From positions 101,283 to 165,282 of the forward strand of contig CAWFLT010000008.1 of assembly GCA_963816795.1 (NCBI GenBank): DNA of 64,000 nt. The letters run 5' to 3'. Positions 48,310 to 58,361 of the stretch are shown in pieces (position 1 is the stretch's first letter; every line of letters starts with the position of its first letter). Position numbers and translations under genes: made by a program. The stretch is from CAWFLT01 sp963816795 (lineage in GTDB: Bacteria; Acidobacteriota; Vicinamibacteria; Vicinamibacterales; SCN-69-37). The notes under the pieces were generated by a model, which was not told where the DNA came from, made no database searches, and worked only from the letters and a program-made list of their open reading frames with translations.

Positions 48310-50953
48310 CTACTCCGCCCTCAACGCCGCGATCGGATCCACGTTCAGCGCGCGCCGCGCCGGGACGACGCAGGCGAGGAGACAGACGCCGAGCATGACG
48401 AGCACGTAGCCAATCAAGTCCGGTGAAAAGCCGAGCGTGATCTCAATGAGCCTCGCGATGACGAACGTCAGCAGCCCGCCGAAGACGATGCCCGCTGTCA
48501 GCTGGATGAGTGGTCGGCGAAGGATCGTGAGCACGACGCGCGACGGCTTCGATCCGAGCGCGACGCGGATGCCGATCTCGCGCGTCCGGCGCGACACCGC
48601 GAACGACATCACCGCGTAGATGCCCGAGAGCGCGAGGACCAGCGCCGCGAGGCTGACGATGCTGAGCGCCCGCACCACGTAGTTGATGGTCCTCAGCGCC
48701 GTTCGCCGTGACGAGCGACAAGCGGCTGCACGTCGGAGACCCTCAGCGCGGGTCGGCCTTGGCGACGATCGAGCGCAAGGCGTTCGTCGCCGCTGTCATG
48801 TCGCCGCGACACGCGCGCGGCGATCATCACGGACACCGACCTCACGAAGGCGAAGCGGCAGATAGACGCCGGCGGTCTTCGGCGCTCGGTTCCACGGCCA
48901 TGCCCATGTCGCGCACGACGCCGACGATCTCGATCCACTGCTGCTGCGGAGGCTGCCGCCGTTCGAGCTCTGGTATCGAATGCGACGGCCGATCGCGTTG
49001 CGGCCGCCGAGCACGTTCTTGACGAACGACTGGTTGACGACCGCGACGTGCGGCGCGTCGCCGTAGTCGGCCGGCGCCAGCAGGCGGCCCGCGATCGGCG
49101 CCGCCTCGAACGTCGCGAAAAAATCCGGCTCGACCGCCGCCGTGCTGACGCGATGGCCGCCGACGAGCTCGCTCGTCGGTCGGCGCCTCGCCGCCCTCGT
49201 CCATCTCGATCACGTGGTGGCCGTTCCACATCAGCGGCAGCCTGATCGGCCAGCGCGACGCGCGCGACGCCGGAGATGGCGGCGAGATCCTCGCGCACGC
49301 GCCGCACGCCGCGTTTCGAATCGCGCCTGCGTCATGTCGCTCTCGCGCGCCGAGCCGGCCGTCAGATACCGTTCCGTCGGCACGCCGATCTGCTGGTCTT
49401 CGACCTGCCAGGCCGCCCTCTTGACAATAAACGCGATGGCGGGAAACGTGACGGTGACCGCGATCTGCGCGACGATCAGCACGGTCCAGACGCCGCCGAA
49501 CTTGAGGCCGCCGCCGCCCGCGGTGGTCTCGCGCAGACGCGACGAGATCGCCGTTCGTCATCTTGATCGCCGGCAGAATGCCCGTCACCACCGTCGCCAC
49601 CATCGCGAGCCCGATGCCGTAGGCGATCGACATCGGCGGCAGCGTCGACGTGATCCAGAACGGCAACAGCTCGCCGTCGTTGGCGGCACGGATGAACGTG
49701 GTCACGCCCCACGCCATCGCCTGCTGTCCGAGCGTCAGGCCGGCGATCGCCGCGATCGCGCTGAGCACGAGCGCTTCGGCGACGAACTGACCGACGAGCC
49801 GCGCGCGGCTCGCGCCGAGCGCGGTGCGGACGACGATCTCGGATTCGCGCGTGGCGGCGCGCGCGAACATCAGCAGCGCGACGTTGCCGCTCACGAGCAG
49901 CACCAGCAGCGCGATGACGAGGTTCATGAACGCGAGCAGCGTCCGCTCTTCCGGATTGCTGATGTCGGAGAAGGCGACCGGCTGGACGTCGGCGACGAGA
50001 TGCGCGTGCGTCGCCGGCCAGTCCGCCGCCGCCTGCGCGCTCAGCACGGCGAGCTCGGCGTTCGCCTGCGCGGGCGTCACGCCCGGCTTCATCCGCGCCC
50101 AGATCGTGATCGCCGATGCCCGCGCGCGGCTTCACCGTCGCTTCGTCGATCTTCAGCGGTTGCCAGACCTCGTAGATCGACGGGAACCTGAACGCCGCCG
50201 GCATCACGCCCACGACGGCCGTCGGCACGTCGCTGACGAGGACCTGCGTGCCGAGGAGGCCGGGATCCGCCGCGAATCGCTCGCGCCAGATCCGCTCGCC
50301 GATCACGACGACCGGCGGCGCCGCCGCGCTCGCGTCGGCGTCGGTCAGCGTGCGCCCGAGGATCGGCGCGACGCGCGTCATCGCGAACGTCGACGCGGTC
50401 ACTTCGGCGACCGAGATCGGCTCGACGATGCCGTCGCCCATCAGGAGGTTGCGCGCCATGCCGCGGCCGGCGGCGACGTCGGCGAGCGTGCTCGTGCCGC
50501 CGCGCCAGCGCAGGAAGTCCGCGACGACGCGCGATTCGGGCGTGTTGGCCGCGCGATCGTAGTGCTGGACGATGACGATCTGATCGCCGTCGGGCAGCGG
50601 CAGGCGCGGCCAGAGCATCAGCGAGATGAACGCGAACACCGCGACGCCGATGGCAATCGCCAGCGCGAGCGAGCCGCTGCCGACGAGCGTCAGCACCGGG
50701 TAGCGCACGAGCATGCGCACCCCGAGCTTGAAATCGAGCCAGGACAGTCCCAACCGGGGAAGCCGAACGCGCTTGCGCAACAGCATCAGCGTCACATCGG
50801 CCGTCTCGAGCGACGTCAGCAGCGCGGCGACGACGGCGCCGCGCCGGGCGACCCGCGCCCGGTGCGCTTCTTCCAGATCGCCGATCAGGACGTCGGCTTC
50901 GTCGGGGCCGCGAGACGCCGAAGGAGAGCAGTCGCCCAGCGCGGCGCGCTCAT
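48310..50953 (-). CDS. ADOP-type FtsX/MacB-like permease, frameshifted
   Basis: From ATG 50953: MSAPRWATALLRRLAAP, then across frames LIGDLEEAHRARVARRGAVV (permease prefix domain), LGVRMLVRYPVLTLVGSGSL (MacB periplasmic core start), ALLAFMNLVIALLVLLVSGN and the final FtsX domain MVRALSIVSLAALVLALSGI, SRRTREIGIRVALGSKPSRV, ending DPIAALRAE. This is the acidobacterial duplicated orphan permease family, about 880 residues with two FtsX units, acting without an encoded ATPase nearby. Frame changes are near 50900, 50115, 49550, 49430, 49310, 48890 and 48700. Its start overlaps the PadR stop (ATGA). Confidence 0.85.
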
Positions 50954-51279
50954 ATCTTCACTCCTCGCGTCATCGCGTGGATCGCTGTCATCGTCGCGCG
51001 CACGGCCGCGACGCCTTCCCGGGTGGGCGTCACGAGACGGCGCGGTTTGCCGCCGCGTTCCGGCCGCGCGTCTCCGAGCGCGGTCGTGAGCAGGCCCTTG
51101 TCTTCGAGCCGCTGCAGCGTCATGTAGACGTTGGCGCGCCGGACGATCCGGCCGGTGCGCTCGCTGATGTCGGCGGCAATCGACACCGCGTGGGCCTCGT
51201 CGGCGCCGAGCCGCACGGCCGCCACCATGACGAGCAGTTCGAATTCGGCCAGCGTGACTGGCGGCGGAATTTTAGTCAC
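50950..51279 (-). CDS. PadR-family transcriptional regulator
   Basis: 109 residues from GTG 51279. LAEFELLVMVAAVRLGADEA, VRRANVYMTLQRLEDKGLLT and RPERGGKPRRLVTPTREGVA form the PadR winged helix. It is the first gene of an operon with the ADOP permease (overlap ATGA), the standard acidobacterial pairing. The gene overlaps a perfect inverted repeat at its start codon, consistent with autorepression. Confidence 0.9.
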   Translation of the reverse strand: MTKIPPPVTLAEFELLVMVAAVRLGADEAHAVSIAADISERTGRIVRRANVYMTLQRLEDKGLLTTALGDARPERGGKPRRLVTPTREGVAAVRATMTAIHAMTRGVKI

Positions 51280-51297
51280 ATCGTGACTATACTATAA
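51274..51297 (-). promoter_or_regulatory. PadR operator overlapping start codon, with -10 box
   Basis: AGTCACATCGTGACT (51274-51288) is an inverted repeat with 6-bp arms of the ATGT/ACAT-centred type bound by PadR proteins. Its complement contains the GTG start. A TATAGT box follows at about 51290-51295 on the minus strand. The transcript would have almost no leader. Confidence 0.7.
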
Positions 51298-51593
51298 GAA
51301 GGGCTCAGCCCAAACTGTTGAGGAGAGGAGGAGCGCGTGGCGAGGACGAAATCCACGAGGCTGGAGCAGGCCATCCTGGAGACCCTCTGGGTGAACCGGA
51401 TCGCGTGCGCGGTTGACCCTCACGCGAAACCTTGCGCTAATGGGCCGCGCCGTGCGACGGCGACTGTTGCCGAACGGGGCAGACGCCGCTGCGCGCGAGG
51501 TCGACAAGACTGACGGGCCGGTGGCGATCGTCGCCCGAATTGTCGGCGAATACAGACGTCGCGTCCTCTGTGGATCGGGCGTCGTGCGGTGTG
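51298..51593. other. intergenic region, one weak small ORF
   Basis: A GTG at 51337 preceded by a purine-rich GAGGAGAGGAGG could begin a 58-residue peptide (ARTKSTRLEQAILETLWVNR, stop at 51513). The end is arginine-rich low complexity, so this may be a truncated relic. Nothing else is recognised. Confidence 0.3.
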
Positions 51594-52923
51594 TCAGCGA
51601 CGGCTTCCTTCGGTCCAGCCGGCCGGACCTGCAGCAGGACGAATGAAGTCGAATTGCTGGAAGCGACCAAGGACTTCCACTTCCGTGCCCTGTGTCACCG
51701 TCGTCATCAGTGGCGCGGCGAGCTGAGGATTCTCACACAACGGCAGCGGTGCCGCCGCGCGTTGCCGTCGTAGCGGCACGTCGGCGCTCACGACAGCGTT
51801 CTCGGTGAGATATCCGACGACGCCGTCTGGCAGCAGCACTCGATGCCAACTGCCCGCGACGCCGAGCCGTTGGCCAATCGTCTCCGGTTCGAGCAGGACC
51901 CGCTGCGGCGCGGCGGCGGACGGCCCGGCCCGGAGCGGCGTACGGACGGTTCGAGTGCGTACGAGTGTCCCGAGTAAACTCGGTTCAACCGTACGGGTCG
52001 GCACGCTTTCGTCTGATCGAAGAAACGGCGCCGGATCGATGGCGTCACCGTCGTAGACGCCGAAGTGCAAATGCGGCGACGTGATGCGCGCATTTCCCGT
52101 ATTGCCGACGTAGCCGAGCACGTCCCCTTCACGGACGCGCGTGCCGCCCTCGATTGCCCAGCGATCCAGGTGCGCATAGTCAGTACCTGGTGCCACCGAT
52201 TAGCCTGTCGCGCAGCCAGACGACATTGCCGCCCAGGCCATTCGTGTCCGGCTGGGCGACGCCGTCGCTCACCGCGACCACCGGGGTGCCGCGCGGAGCG
52301 AAGATGTCGATGCCTTCGTGGGAACGCGAGGCGCTGTCGCGTTCAGCCCCGAAGCCGCTTTGTACGGCGCGCGATGTCAGGCCAGTAACAGGGAAGGTGC
52401 GGAGAGCCGCCATCGTCCTCTCCGCCAGTGTGAATCGGCCGCTTCGAAGCAGCTCTGGTTGCAGACGGAGCACGTAGGTGGCGGTTCGATCCACGACGTA
52501 TTCCATCAGCGCCTCGCCGGTTGCGAGCGACGCGACGCGGCGCAGTTCGCCAGTGCTGTCAGCGGTGAACAGGTCCACGAACAAGCGGCCTGGCTCGTTC
52601 GCTTCGAATCCGATCTCAATGACCAGACGACGTCCCCGCTGGAGTTCCAGGCGGTAGGCGACCGCTGTAGGCTGGCCGGCGGCAAAGTACCCGGACTCGG
52701 TGAACGGCGAGACAATCGGTGCGGCGCTCCGGAGGGCCGACTCGCTGGCAGCCGTCCATTGCTCTCCAAGGCTGGTTTTGTCCAGGCCGGCTCGGTGGAG
52801 CATGGCTGCGTATTGGTCGTACGGTGATGACTTCAGCGGCAGCCGGCCTGCTCCACTGCAGCCCGCACAGAGGACGAACGCGATGAGCGGTGACAGCGCC
52901 CTGATCCGGCGATCAACCGACAT
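51594..52923 (-). CDS. M23-family peptidase lipoprotein with SH3-like tail, one frameshift
   Basis: Lipobox LCAGC near residue 20. The N-terminal 170 residues are beta-rich (VVDRTATYVLRLQPELLRSG). The LytM core has SHEGIDIFAPRGTPVVAVSD (first zinc ligands His and Asp) and, after an extra base near 52188, YAHLDRWAIEGGTRVREGDV and SPHLHFGVYDGD (HxH). The C-terminal 100 residues resemble SH3b wall-binding modules (GQRLGVAGSWHRVLLPDGVV). It would cleave peptidoglycan cross-links at the envelope. The break lies between TAC and GAC of the core and removes HLH from the first frame. Confidence 0.85.
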
Positions 52924-52968
52924 GGCCCTAGAAACCTGAGTATCAGGTACAAAACAGGTACAGCGATT

Positions 52969-53280
52969 CTACGATGCCTTCTGGGCCTCGCGACGCAGCG
53001 CCTGATGCAGATCCCAGTCGGCCTGCAGGCGCATCCAGAGCTGGGGCGACGTCTTCAGCAGTCGCGACAGTCGGAGCGCCGTATCGGCCGTGATACCGCG
53101 CTTGCCGAGGACGATCTCGTTCAGGCGGTTGAGCGAAATGCCCAGCTGTTCCGCGGCCTGGACCTGCCCCAAACCGAGCGGCTTCAAGTACTCCTCCAGC
53201 AGGATCTCTCCAGGCGGAATCGCCGGGCCAAGCCAGTTCGGCTCTCTAGTGATAGTCCTCGACGCAGACTTCGAAGGCAT
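52969..53280 (-). CDS. higA: HigA-type antitoxin (XRE HTH)
   Basis: 103 residues. IPPGEILLEEYLKPLGLGQV, QAAEQLGISLNRLNEIVLGK, RGITADTALRLSRLLKTSPQ, LWMRLQADWDLHQA is the classic HigA/VapI antitoxin with its helix-turn-helix. It overlaps higB by 35 bp in the usual toxin-first order and would repress the operon and neutralise HigB. Confidence 0.93.
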   Translation of the reverse strand: MPSKSASRTITREPNWLGPAIPPGEILLEEYLKPLGLGQVQAAEQLGISLNRLNEIVLGKRGITADTALRLSRLLKTSPQLWMRLQADWDLHQALRREAQKAS

Positions 53281-53536
53281 GGCCGTTCTCCCACAGGAAC
53301 GTGACTCGGTACTGATCGTTCACGCGGATGCTGTAGCGCTCGGCCAGCGGGCCCTTCAGGCGTTCAAGACGGTTGCCCGCTGGAGTCGCCAGATCATCGA
53401 GCCGAGCGGCCCCATCCAAGAGCTTGAGTTTCCGCTGGACGACACGCCACAGATCCCGCGAAATCCGTCTGGCCGCACGCGTGTTCCGCTCTCGGAATAG
53501 GTCCGCAGTAGTCTCGTCCGAGAATGACTGAATCAC
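53246..53536 (-). CDS. higB: HigB-type mRNA interferase toxin
   Basis: 96 residues of the RelE/HigB family. IQSFSDETTADLFRERNTRA, VQRKLKLLDGAARLDDLATP, AGNRLERLKGPLAERYSIRV, NDQYRVTFLWENGHAFEVCV. The R-x-x-F-W pattern near the C-terminus matches ribosome-dependent RNases of this group. First gene of the higBA operon, with the promoter at 53549-53577. Confidence 0.92.
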   Translation of the reverse strand: MIQSFSDETTADLFRERNTRAARRISRDLWRVVQRKLKLLDGAARLDDLATPAGNRLERLKGPLAERYSIRVNDQYRVTFLWENGHAFEVCVEDYH

Positions 53537-53548
53537 CGCTCGAACTAC

Positions 53549-53577
53549 ATGTTACACGAATAGCATGTAACTGGCAA
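53549..53577 (-). promoter_or_regulatory. higBA promoter and operator
   Basis: On the minus strand TTGCCA (53577-53572) and TAACAT (53554-53549) are separated by 17 bp. GTTACATG and GTAACATG elements cover the spacer and -10 box and form the likely HigA site. The -10 box is only 12 bp from the ATG, so the leader is very short. Confidence 0.6.
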
Positions 53578-53916
53578 CGTTTGGCCCCGTCGGTGGACGT
53601 GGAGCGTAGCGTTCCCGGCGCGACGATGAGACACCCGCAGGGTTGCCCGCTATTGCCCGTTAGAAGCGCGACATCGCCGTAAGTTGTTGATTTTATTATG
53701 GCGAGAGGGTGGGAATCGAACCGAGACGGTAGAGCGAATGCCGAATGATTTCACGAATGCAGGCCTACTGAGGAGATCTTGCAGCGTCACGACGCAGAGC
53801 GAAATCGGCGCGATGGCGTGAGGATCGTTCGGCCGCATCCCCCAATTCGCCGCGATTTCATGGTGCCGGCGAAGAAATCGTCAGGCCGGCCTTGGGCGCA
53901 ACTGACGCGGCCAACA
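53578..53916. other. intergenic region with variant tRNA 3'-end fragment
   Basis: No gene is recognised. At 53699-53722 an AT-rich TTGTTGATTTTATTA stretch runs into GGCGAGAGGGTGGGAATCGA, the complement of a tRNA-like T-arm and acceptor end, one base shorter than the copies at 48205 and 63362. Such junctions are typical of element attachment sites beside tRNA genes. Confidence 0.5.
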
Positions 53917-54483
53917 TCATGGATTCCTGCGCACGTGCGGCCCGACGATGAGACCAATGCCGACGCGGCCGCGGACGCGCCGGCGGGGATCCTCCGGCAC
54001 AACCTCCCATCCGGTGTCCCAATGCAGCCCGATGCCGCGCCGGCCGAAAACAAGGCCGTCCGCACCGACACCGATGTACAGGGCCGGACGCATCACACCG
54101 AAGCTGTCGCGCGCCGCGCCGGCGAGCGCCTTGGCGAAGAACCTCCCCGGAAACGAGTCCCGGTTGTTGGCATAGTAGAGGGCCGTGTTGACCTGCGCGC
54201 CGGCAAGCGCCGCAGCCATCCGGCCATCAAAGTACGTCTCGACTCTGCTTGCGACCGCGTATGGCTTGCTGACATTGCCGTTGACTTCCACTGACAGTCC
54301 GGGCCCCGTCCACGTGCCGCCGTCGGGCTGCACGCTCGTCTGCTTGAACGAGACGTATGCGCCGATCTCGAGGCGCGACAGCTCGGCAGGCGGCTGCGCC
54401 GGCTGCGCCAGCGCGGGCTGGGCGATTTTCGGAAGAAACAGAAAAACCAGAATTGCACTTGTCGCACGCGAAGAAAGAAGCAT
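53917..54483 (-). CDS. secreted protein, probable outer-membrane beta-barrel
   Basis: 188 residues with a signal peptide (SAILVFLFLPKIAQPALA). Alternating strands follow: RLEIGAYVSFKQTSVQPDGG, GPGLSVEVNGNVSKPYAVAS, TALYYANNRDSFPGRFFAKA, MRPALYIGVGADGLVFG, ending GRVGIGLIVGPHVRRNP. The pattern fits small outer-membrane barrels. No family name can be given with certainty. Clean frame, no operon partner. Confidence 0.65.
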   Translation of the reverse strand: MLLSSRATSAILVFLFLPKIAQPALAQPAQPPAELSRLEIGAYVSFKQTSVQPDGGTWTGPGLSVEVNGNVSKPYAVASRVETYFDGRMAAALAGAQVNTALYYANNRDSFPGRFFAKALAGAARDSFGVMRPALYIGVGADGLVFGRRGIGLHWDTGWEVVPEDPRRRVRGRVGIGLIVGPHVRRNP

Positions 54484-54544
54484 CGGATCCTCGTCTGGCT
54501 ACGAGGATCGGCGGCGAGGCCGGGTGAAGTCGTGATGAAAGCCT

Positions 54545-54690
54545 GAAGATACCGTGAACTCAGACTGTCCACAGTCCTCGAACGCGCGTTTCTCGCGCGT
54601 CTCGCCCCAGAACACTTCGCCCGTCAGGCAACTTGCGAAGCTGGTCGAGATTGTCGCCGCAATAGATCACGCGAGTATCGACCAGGGCGG
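54545..54690 (-). pseudogene. remnant of a site-specific DNA methyltransferase lacking its DPPF motif
   Basis: TRVIYCGDNLDQLRKLPDG matches the start of N4/N6 DNA methyltransferases. In the next frame EVFWGETREKRAFED matches the segment that normally follows the catalytic DPPF motif. The roughly 20 residues between, including DPPF, are gone and the rest of the gene is absent. A dead fragment. Directly abuts the portal-gene remnant. Confidence 0.6.
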
Positions 54691-54691
54691 A

Positions 54692-55290
54692 CGGTTTGGC
54701 CGGCATGTCTGCCGCCCGTGCCTGGCGCCTCGGCATCCATCCGGAACAGCCCATCGAGATCCAACTCGACCGCAAGCGACGGCGCCAGGCCGAGGCCGGC
54801 ACTCATCAGCGCCTCGACATGCTCGATCAACGTCTGCAAACACTGGCTGTAATACTGCGCGTCGAGGAGCGCCGCCGACTGATACGGAGGCGCCGCGCCG
54901 ACGCCGACCTTGTACGGCGGTACCCGGTACGCGGTGCAGACCTGCAACTCGGATAGCCTTCAATTGCTCCGCGAGCTGTGCATCATGCGCCGTCAGCGCC
55001 ATCGGTTGATAGTCCAACCGCCAGACATGATCGCGATCCGGCCGGCATTGCCGACGCCGGCAAACTTCTGTCCCACTTCGCCTGACGCCGCGACTTCCTC
55101 CGGATCCAGCTCCATTGCGCCAGGATTCGTCAACACGCCGGACGGATGCCCGCCCTTTGAGAAGAACGACGCCGATTGCCGTTGGATCGCCAGGCCCAGC
55201 ATCGCCGGCAGCCCGCATGCCGTAATCGGAGACAGCCCGACCAGCGGCGGCGGGTCAAGTCGGAGGGCCGAATCAATCTCGGCCCTCCGA
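54692..55290 (-). pseudogene. remnant of a phage HK97-type portal protein gene
   Basis: Blocks in order but in several frames: SPITACGLPAMLGLAIQRQS, ASFFSKGGHPSGVLTNPGAM, FAGVGNAGRIAIMSGG, LDYQPMALTAHDAQLAEQLK, VCTAYRVPPYKVGVGAAP, ALLDAQYYSQCLQTLIEHVE and AVELDLDGLFRMDAEA. This is the C-terminal two thirds of the portal family. The N-terminus and the last part are missing, with no other capsid genes nearby. Evidence of a former prophage in this interval. Confidence 0.75.
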
Positions 55291-55505
55291 GCGCAAGACA
55301 GCGGGGCGATTAGCAAGCGCGCCTTCAACGGAGTACGCTCCCGAGGACGAATCCGGGCTGCCGCACGGCATTGCGCGGCAGGGCATTGCCCGGACCGGCG
55401 CACTCATCGCACCGCCCGAGGGAGGTTGGGGTGTTGTTCGCACACTCAGCCTTCCGCCAGTGCAGAGCATCAGGGTGACTGCCGCAGCCGGAGGAACGTC
55501 GGTGT

Positions 55506-56801
55506 TCAATGCCCGCCTGTAAAGAACTCCGCTGGAGGGGGCGGTACGAAGTTCTGGTTGGTCTGATCGAACGCGTTCGCGTTGCCGACGATCTCGAGCC
55601 GGTTCCCAGTGCCCGGGTCCCCTGTCGGTGGTGTCGAGCTGTGAGCATACCGGTTCGCGCGGGCTCCGCTGCCGGTTGCCTGAACGAGGAGGACGCGCGC
55701 GGTGTTGTCGTCACCCGTCGAGACGCCAAGCATGGTCGTCGCACCGGACAGTCTCAAATCCGCCGTCGTCGTCTGCAGAAGCGTGCCATGGAGATTCAGC
55801 TCGACCCGATTCGACGAGATCGTCCCGGAAAGCGCGTTGATCCGCCGTCCACCGGCGGCAACGATGCCGGTCGCGAAACCCGCGAGTGTGTCGTCCATGG
55901 AATGCATCTGCAGCGTGTTGAACGTCGACGCCTGGGACACGACGAGAGGGGTGGGGGAATCCGCTCCACCAAACAAGGTCCACCCGATCGCCGTCGGCGC
56001 GGCACTGTCGGACCGATAGAGGTTGTGACTGGAGTCGATGGTGACGCCGGCTCCGGTCACGGCATCTGGCACGCCGGCGCCGCCGCTCGCGTTGAGTCCG
56101 CCCCCAACCACGTTGCTCTCCACGTCCAGCCGGATCTCGCTGTGAGATGCGAAGTTGATCGCGAAGACGCCGATTGCCGCAGCCTGTGAGCGGACAATGG
56201 ATTGCGTCATCTGCACGCGAAGCACGGCCCCCTCGTGGGGCGGCTCCAGATCCGGGTTGAGGGTCATGACGGCCAGGCCCCGACTGGTGCCCGGTGGATT
56301 GGGATTGATGATTTCGCATTCCTCGATGCGCGCGGAGATGAAGTCGCCGGCCGCTCTCGAGAGAACGGCGACCCCGCTGCCGGGCACCAGCCGCCCCACG
56401 ATGTCTTGAATCACGAGACCTCGTACGGTCGCACCATCGCCCAGAGTCAGGACGTTGCCGGCAACAGCCGCCGTGGCCCTCAGCAGCGTTCTTCCGGCCG
56501 GCTCGAACCCGGTCGGCCGCCCCGATTCGTCGAAGCTCATGACGCCCTCCCCGACGAGGGCCGCGCCATCCGGTACAGTGAGCGCCTGGCTCACGTCGTA
56601 CACCCCGGCCCGAACGAGAATCTGCGCTCCTGCATTGGCCGGCGAGAGCGCGGACTGCAGCTCTGCCGCCGTCGTCACGACGATGTCCGGCTCCTGGAGA
56701 GACGCGGCGAGTCGGCCGGGGTGAGCTCCCAGCAGCACGACGATGGACGTTGCCATCGTCACGAAGCAGGGAATCCTGATACGGGTACGCATTGTCGGCA
56801 T
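55506..56801 (-). CDS. secreted right-handed beta-helix protein
   Basis: 431 residues with signal peptide (CFVTMATSIVVLLGAHPGRL). DIVVTTAAELQSALSPANAG, AQILVRAGVYDVSQALTVPD, GAALVGEGVMSFDESGRP opens a pectate-lyase-like parallel beta-helix, continued by TVRGLVIQDIVGRLVPGSGV and RIEECEIINPNPPGTS. No lyase active-site residues can be assigned. A truncated paralogue lies at 57750-58083. Possibly cell-surface carbohydrate binding. Clean frame. Confidence 0.8.
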   Translation of the reverse strand: MPTMRTRIRIPCFVTMATSIVVLLGAHPGRLAASLQEPDIVVTTAAELQSALSPANAGAQILVRAGVYDVSQALTVPDGAALVGEGVMSFDESGRPTGFEPAGRTLLRATAAVAGNVLTLGDGATVRGLVIQDIVGRLVPGSGVAVLSRAAGDFISARIEECEIINPNPPGTSRGLAVMTLNPDLEPPHEGAVLRVQMTQSIVRSQAAAIGVFAINFASHSEIRLDVESNVVGGGLNASGGAGVPDAVTGAGVTIDSSHNLYRSDSAAPTAIGWTLFGGADSPTPLVVSQASTFNTLQMHSMDDTLAGFATGIVAAGGRRINALSGTISSNRVELNLHGTLLQTTTADLRLSGATTMLGVSTGDDNTARVLLVQATGSGARANRYAHSSTPPTGDPGTGNRLEIVGNANAFDQTNQNFVPPPPAEFFTGGH

Positions 56802-56998
56802 AAGGCCTCCTGGGTTCTGAGTTTTCGCTAGCGAGCGACGGACGAGGGCCCGCGCCGCGACACCTCAAACATCTTAGTGTTCGTTCGCGAAACGGTCACA
56901 CGCAACTCGGCGAGGGCGAACATGGGGCTGGGACGGCCGACGTCGCACGTTCCTTCACCGATTCGCCCCGACAGATTCCGCCTGACCTTGTACTTTTC

Positions 56999-57655
56999 TT
57001 AGTGATGCCCGCCGCCGGCACCAGCCGCTTGACAGCTGATCGACGGGTTCCACTGGGCGAACATTCCCGAGGGGTTCGGACGCCAGATCCAGACATGGAG
57101 GTCGTAATGCCACGGCATTCCGGGCACGTGTCCGGGCATCGGCCCCTGGAAGGTCTGCCCGAACATGGACGGCGTGGAGTTGACGAGCACGTAGTGCGCG
57201 GGCCACGGGTTCGGCGAGAACCATGGGCCTACCTGTCCGGTCTGCGTGTTTCGCAACAGGAGCGTTTGCACGTACTCGACGCCGACGAGCCGATAGTTGC
57301 CGTCGCCGCTGGGAAGGTACAGCAGGACTTCTGGCTGCTCCGCGACCAGGGCTTGATTCTGAAGCAGCGCCGGGTTCGCACTGTGAATTCCCATCGCGCC
57401 AGCGGCGATCTCGTCGCAGTGGCCGCCCACGGGGGAGGGGTACCCGGCGGCAATCGCCTTATCAACGTCGTGGAAAGCCGCCGTCGCCCGGCGCACGGCC
57501 GCAAGTGCCGGAGCGCCTCCCGGACTCTGAACCGACTGGTCGGAGGCGAGCCCGGCCGGACTCGGATTCGCCGGCGATTTGGCCTCCCCGCATCCCGCCG
57601 TGACCCCGGTAATGACCAGAATCGTCACCATTCCCACCGTCTTCAGCATGCGCAT
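56999..57655 (-). CDS. lipoprotein of unknown function
   Basis: 218 residues from ATG 57655 with lipobox VTAGCG. The body reads ATAAFHDVDKAIAAGYPSPV, GGHCDEIAAGAMGIHSANPA, PEVLLYLPSGDGNYRLVGVE and MPWHYDLHVWIWRPNPSGMF. I recognise this as a recurring hypothetical family in Acidobacteria and Actinobacteria (MGIHxxNP, PEVLLYxP), without known function. Histidines near the C-terminus could bind metal. Upstream translated codons before 57655 belong to the beta-helix remnant region. Confidence 0.7.
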   Translation of the reverse strand: MRMLKTVGMVTILVITGVTAGCGEAKSPANPSPAGLASDQSVQSPGGAPALAAVRRATAAFHDVDKAIAAGYPSPVGGHCDEIAAGAMGIHSANPALLQNQALVAEQPEVLLYLPSGDGNYRLVGVEYVQTLLLRNTQTGQVGPWFSPNPWPAHYVLVNSTPSMFGQTFQGPMPGHVPGMPWHYDLHVWIWRPNPSGMFAQWNPSISCQAAGAGGGHH

Positions 57656-57749
57656 TGGTGTCCCCCTTCTTCGATGTCCACTACGATGAGCCCTCGCCGC
57701 AGGCGAGGCAGCCACTGTCACGATTTCTTCGACCGCTTCGTGCGCGTGC

Positions 57750-58083
57750 TCATATAAAGGTCTGTCGGTCCACCACCCGGGCGGTTCGAGGAAGACCCGA
57801 GTCGTCATACAGCATCGTCCCTTCGCCGATGAGCGCGGTGCCGTCCGGCACCTGGATGGCGTGGTCGAGCTGATAGGTGCCGCGTTGCACAAAGATGGTC
57901 AGGTCCGTGCCCGCCGAGAGCGCGGCATCCAGTTCCGCCGCGGTTGTGACGACGACCGATCGCGACGCCGTCGACAGCAGCGGCTCAGGTCGTGAGTTTT
58001 CCGAGCCTGAGAGTGGGGTCATCGAGCGCGATCGCAGTGCAGGAAAGCAGAACAAGCGAAACAGCGAAGCGGCGGTGCGACAT
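57750..58083 (-). pseudogene. truncated, frameshifted paralogue of the beta-helix protein
   Basis: A signal peptide MSHRRFAVSLVLLSCTAIAL begins at 58083. After a frame change near 57990 the text is VVVTTAAELDAALSAGTDLT, IFVQRGTYQLDHAIQVPDGT, ALIGEGTMLYDDSGLP, closely parallel to the first 90 residues of the 55506-56801 protein, then a short tail and stop. The rest of the helix is absent. Confidence 0.65.
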
Positions 58084-58361
58084 AGAGTCTCCTTTTCTGG
58101 CCAGGCCATGGTGAATTGACGTCAATCGTCCGAGTGAAGCCTTCGCGGAACAGCCTCCAACGGCACGATCGCCGTCAACACAGAGAAGGTCCCTACCTAC
58201 ATAGAGCGGAATCTCCAACCAGGAACTGCCATGTCGAGCCCTCCGGTGAAGCGCAGATCCGAACAGGCAAGCGAAAACCACGTGCGAGATCTGTCACCTC
58301 CGCCAAGAAAAACAATCCTGTCAGGTGGTGCGTATTTCGTGATTAGAATTCGGTCGTTCCC

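Noticed and set aside
51413..51646. 77-residue plus-strand ORF
   Set aside because: It overlaps the 3' end of the M23 peptidase gene antisense and lacks protein-like composition.
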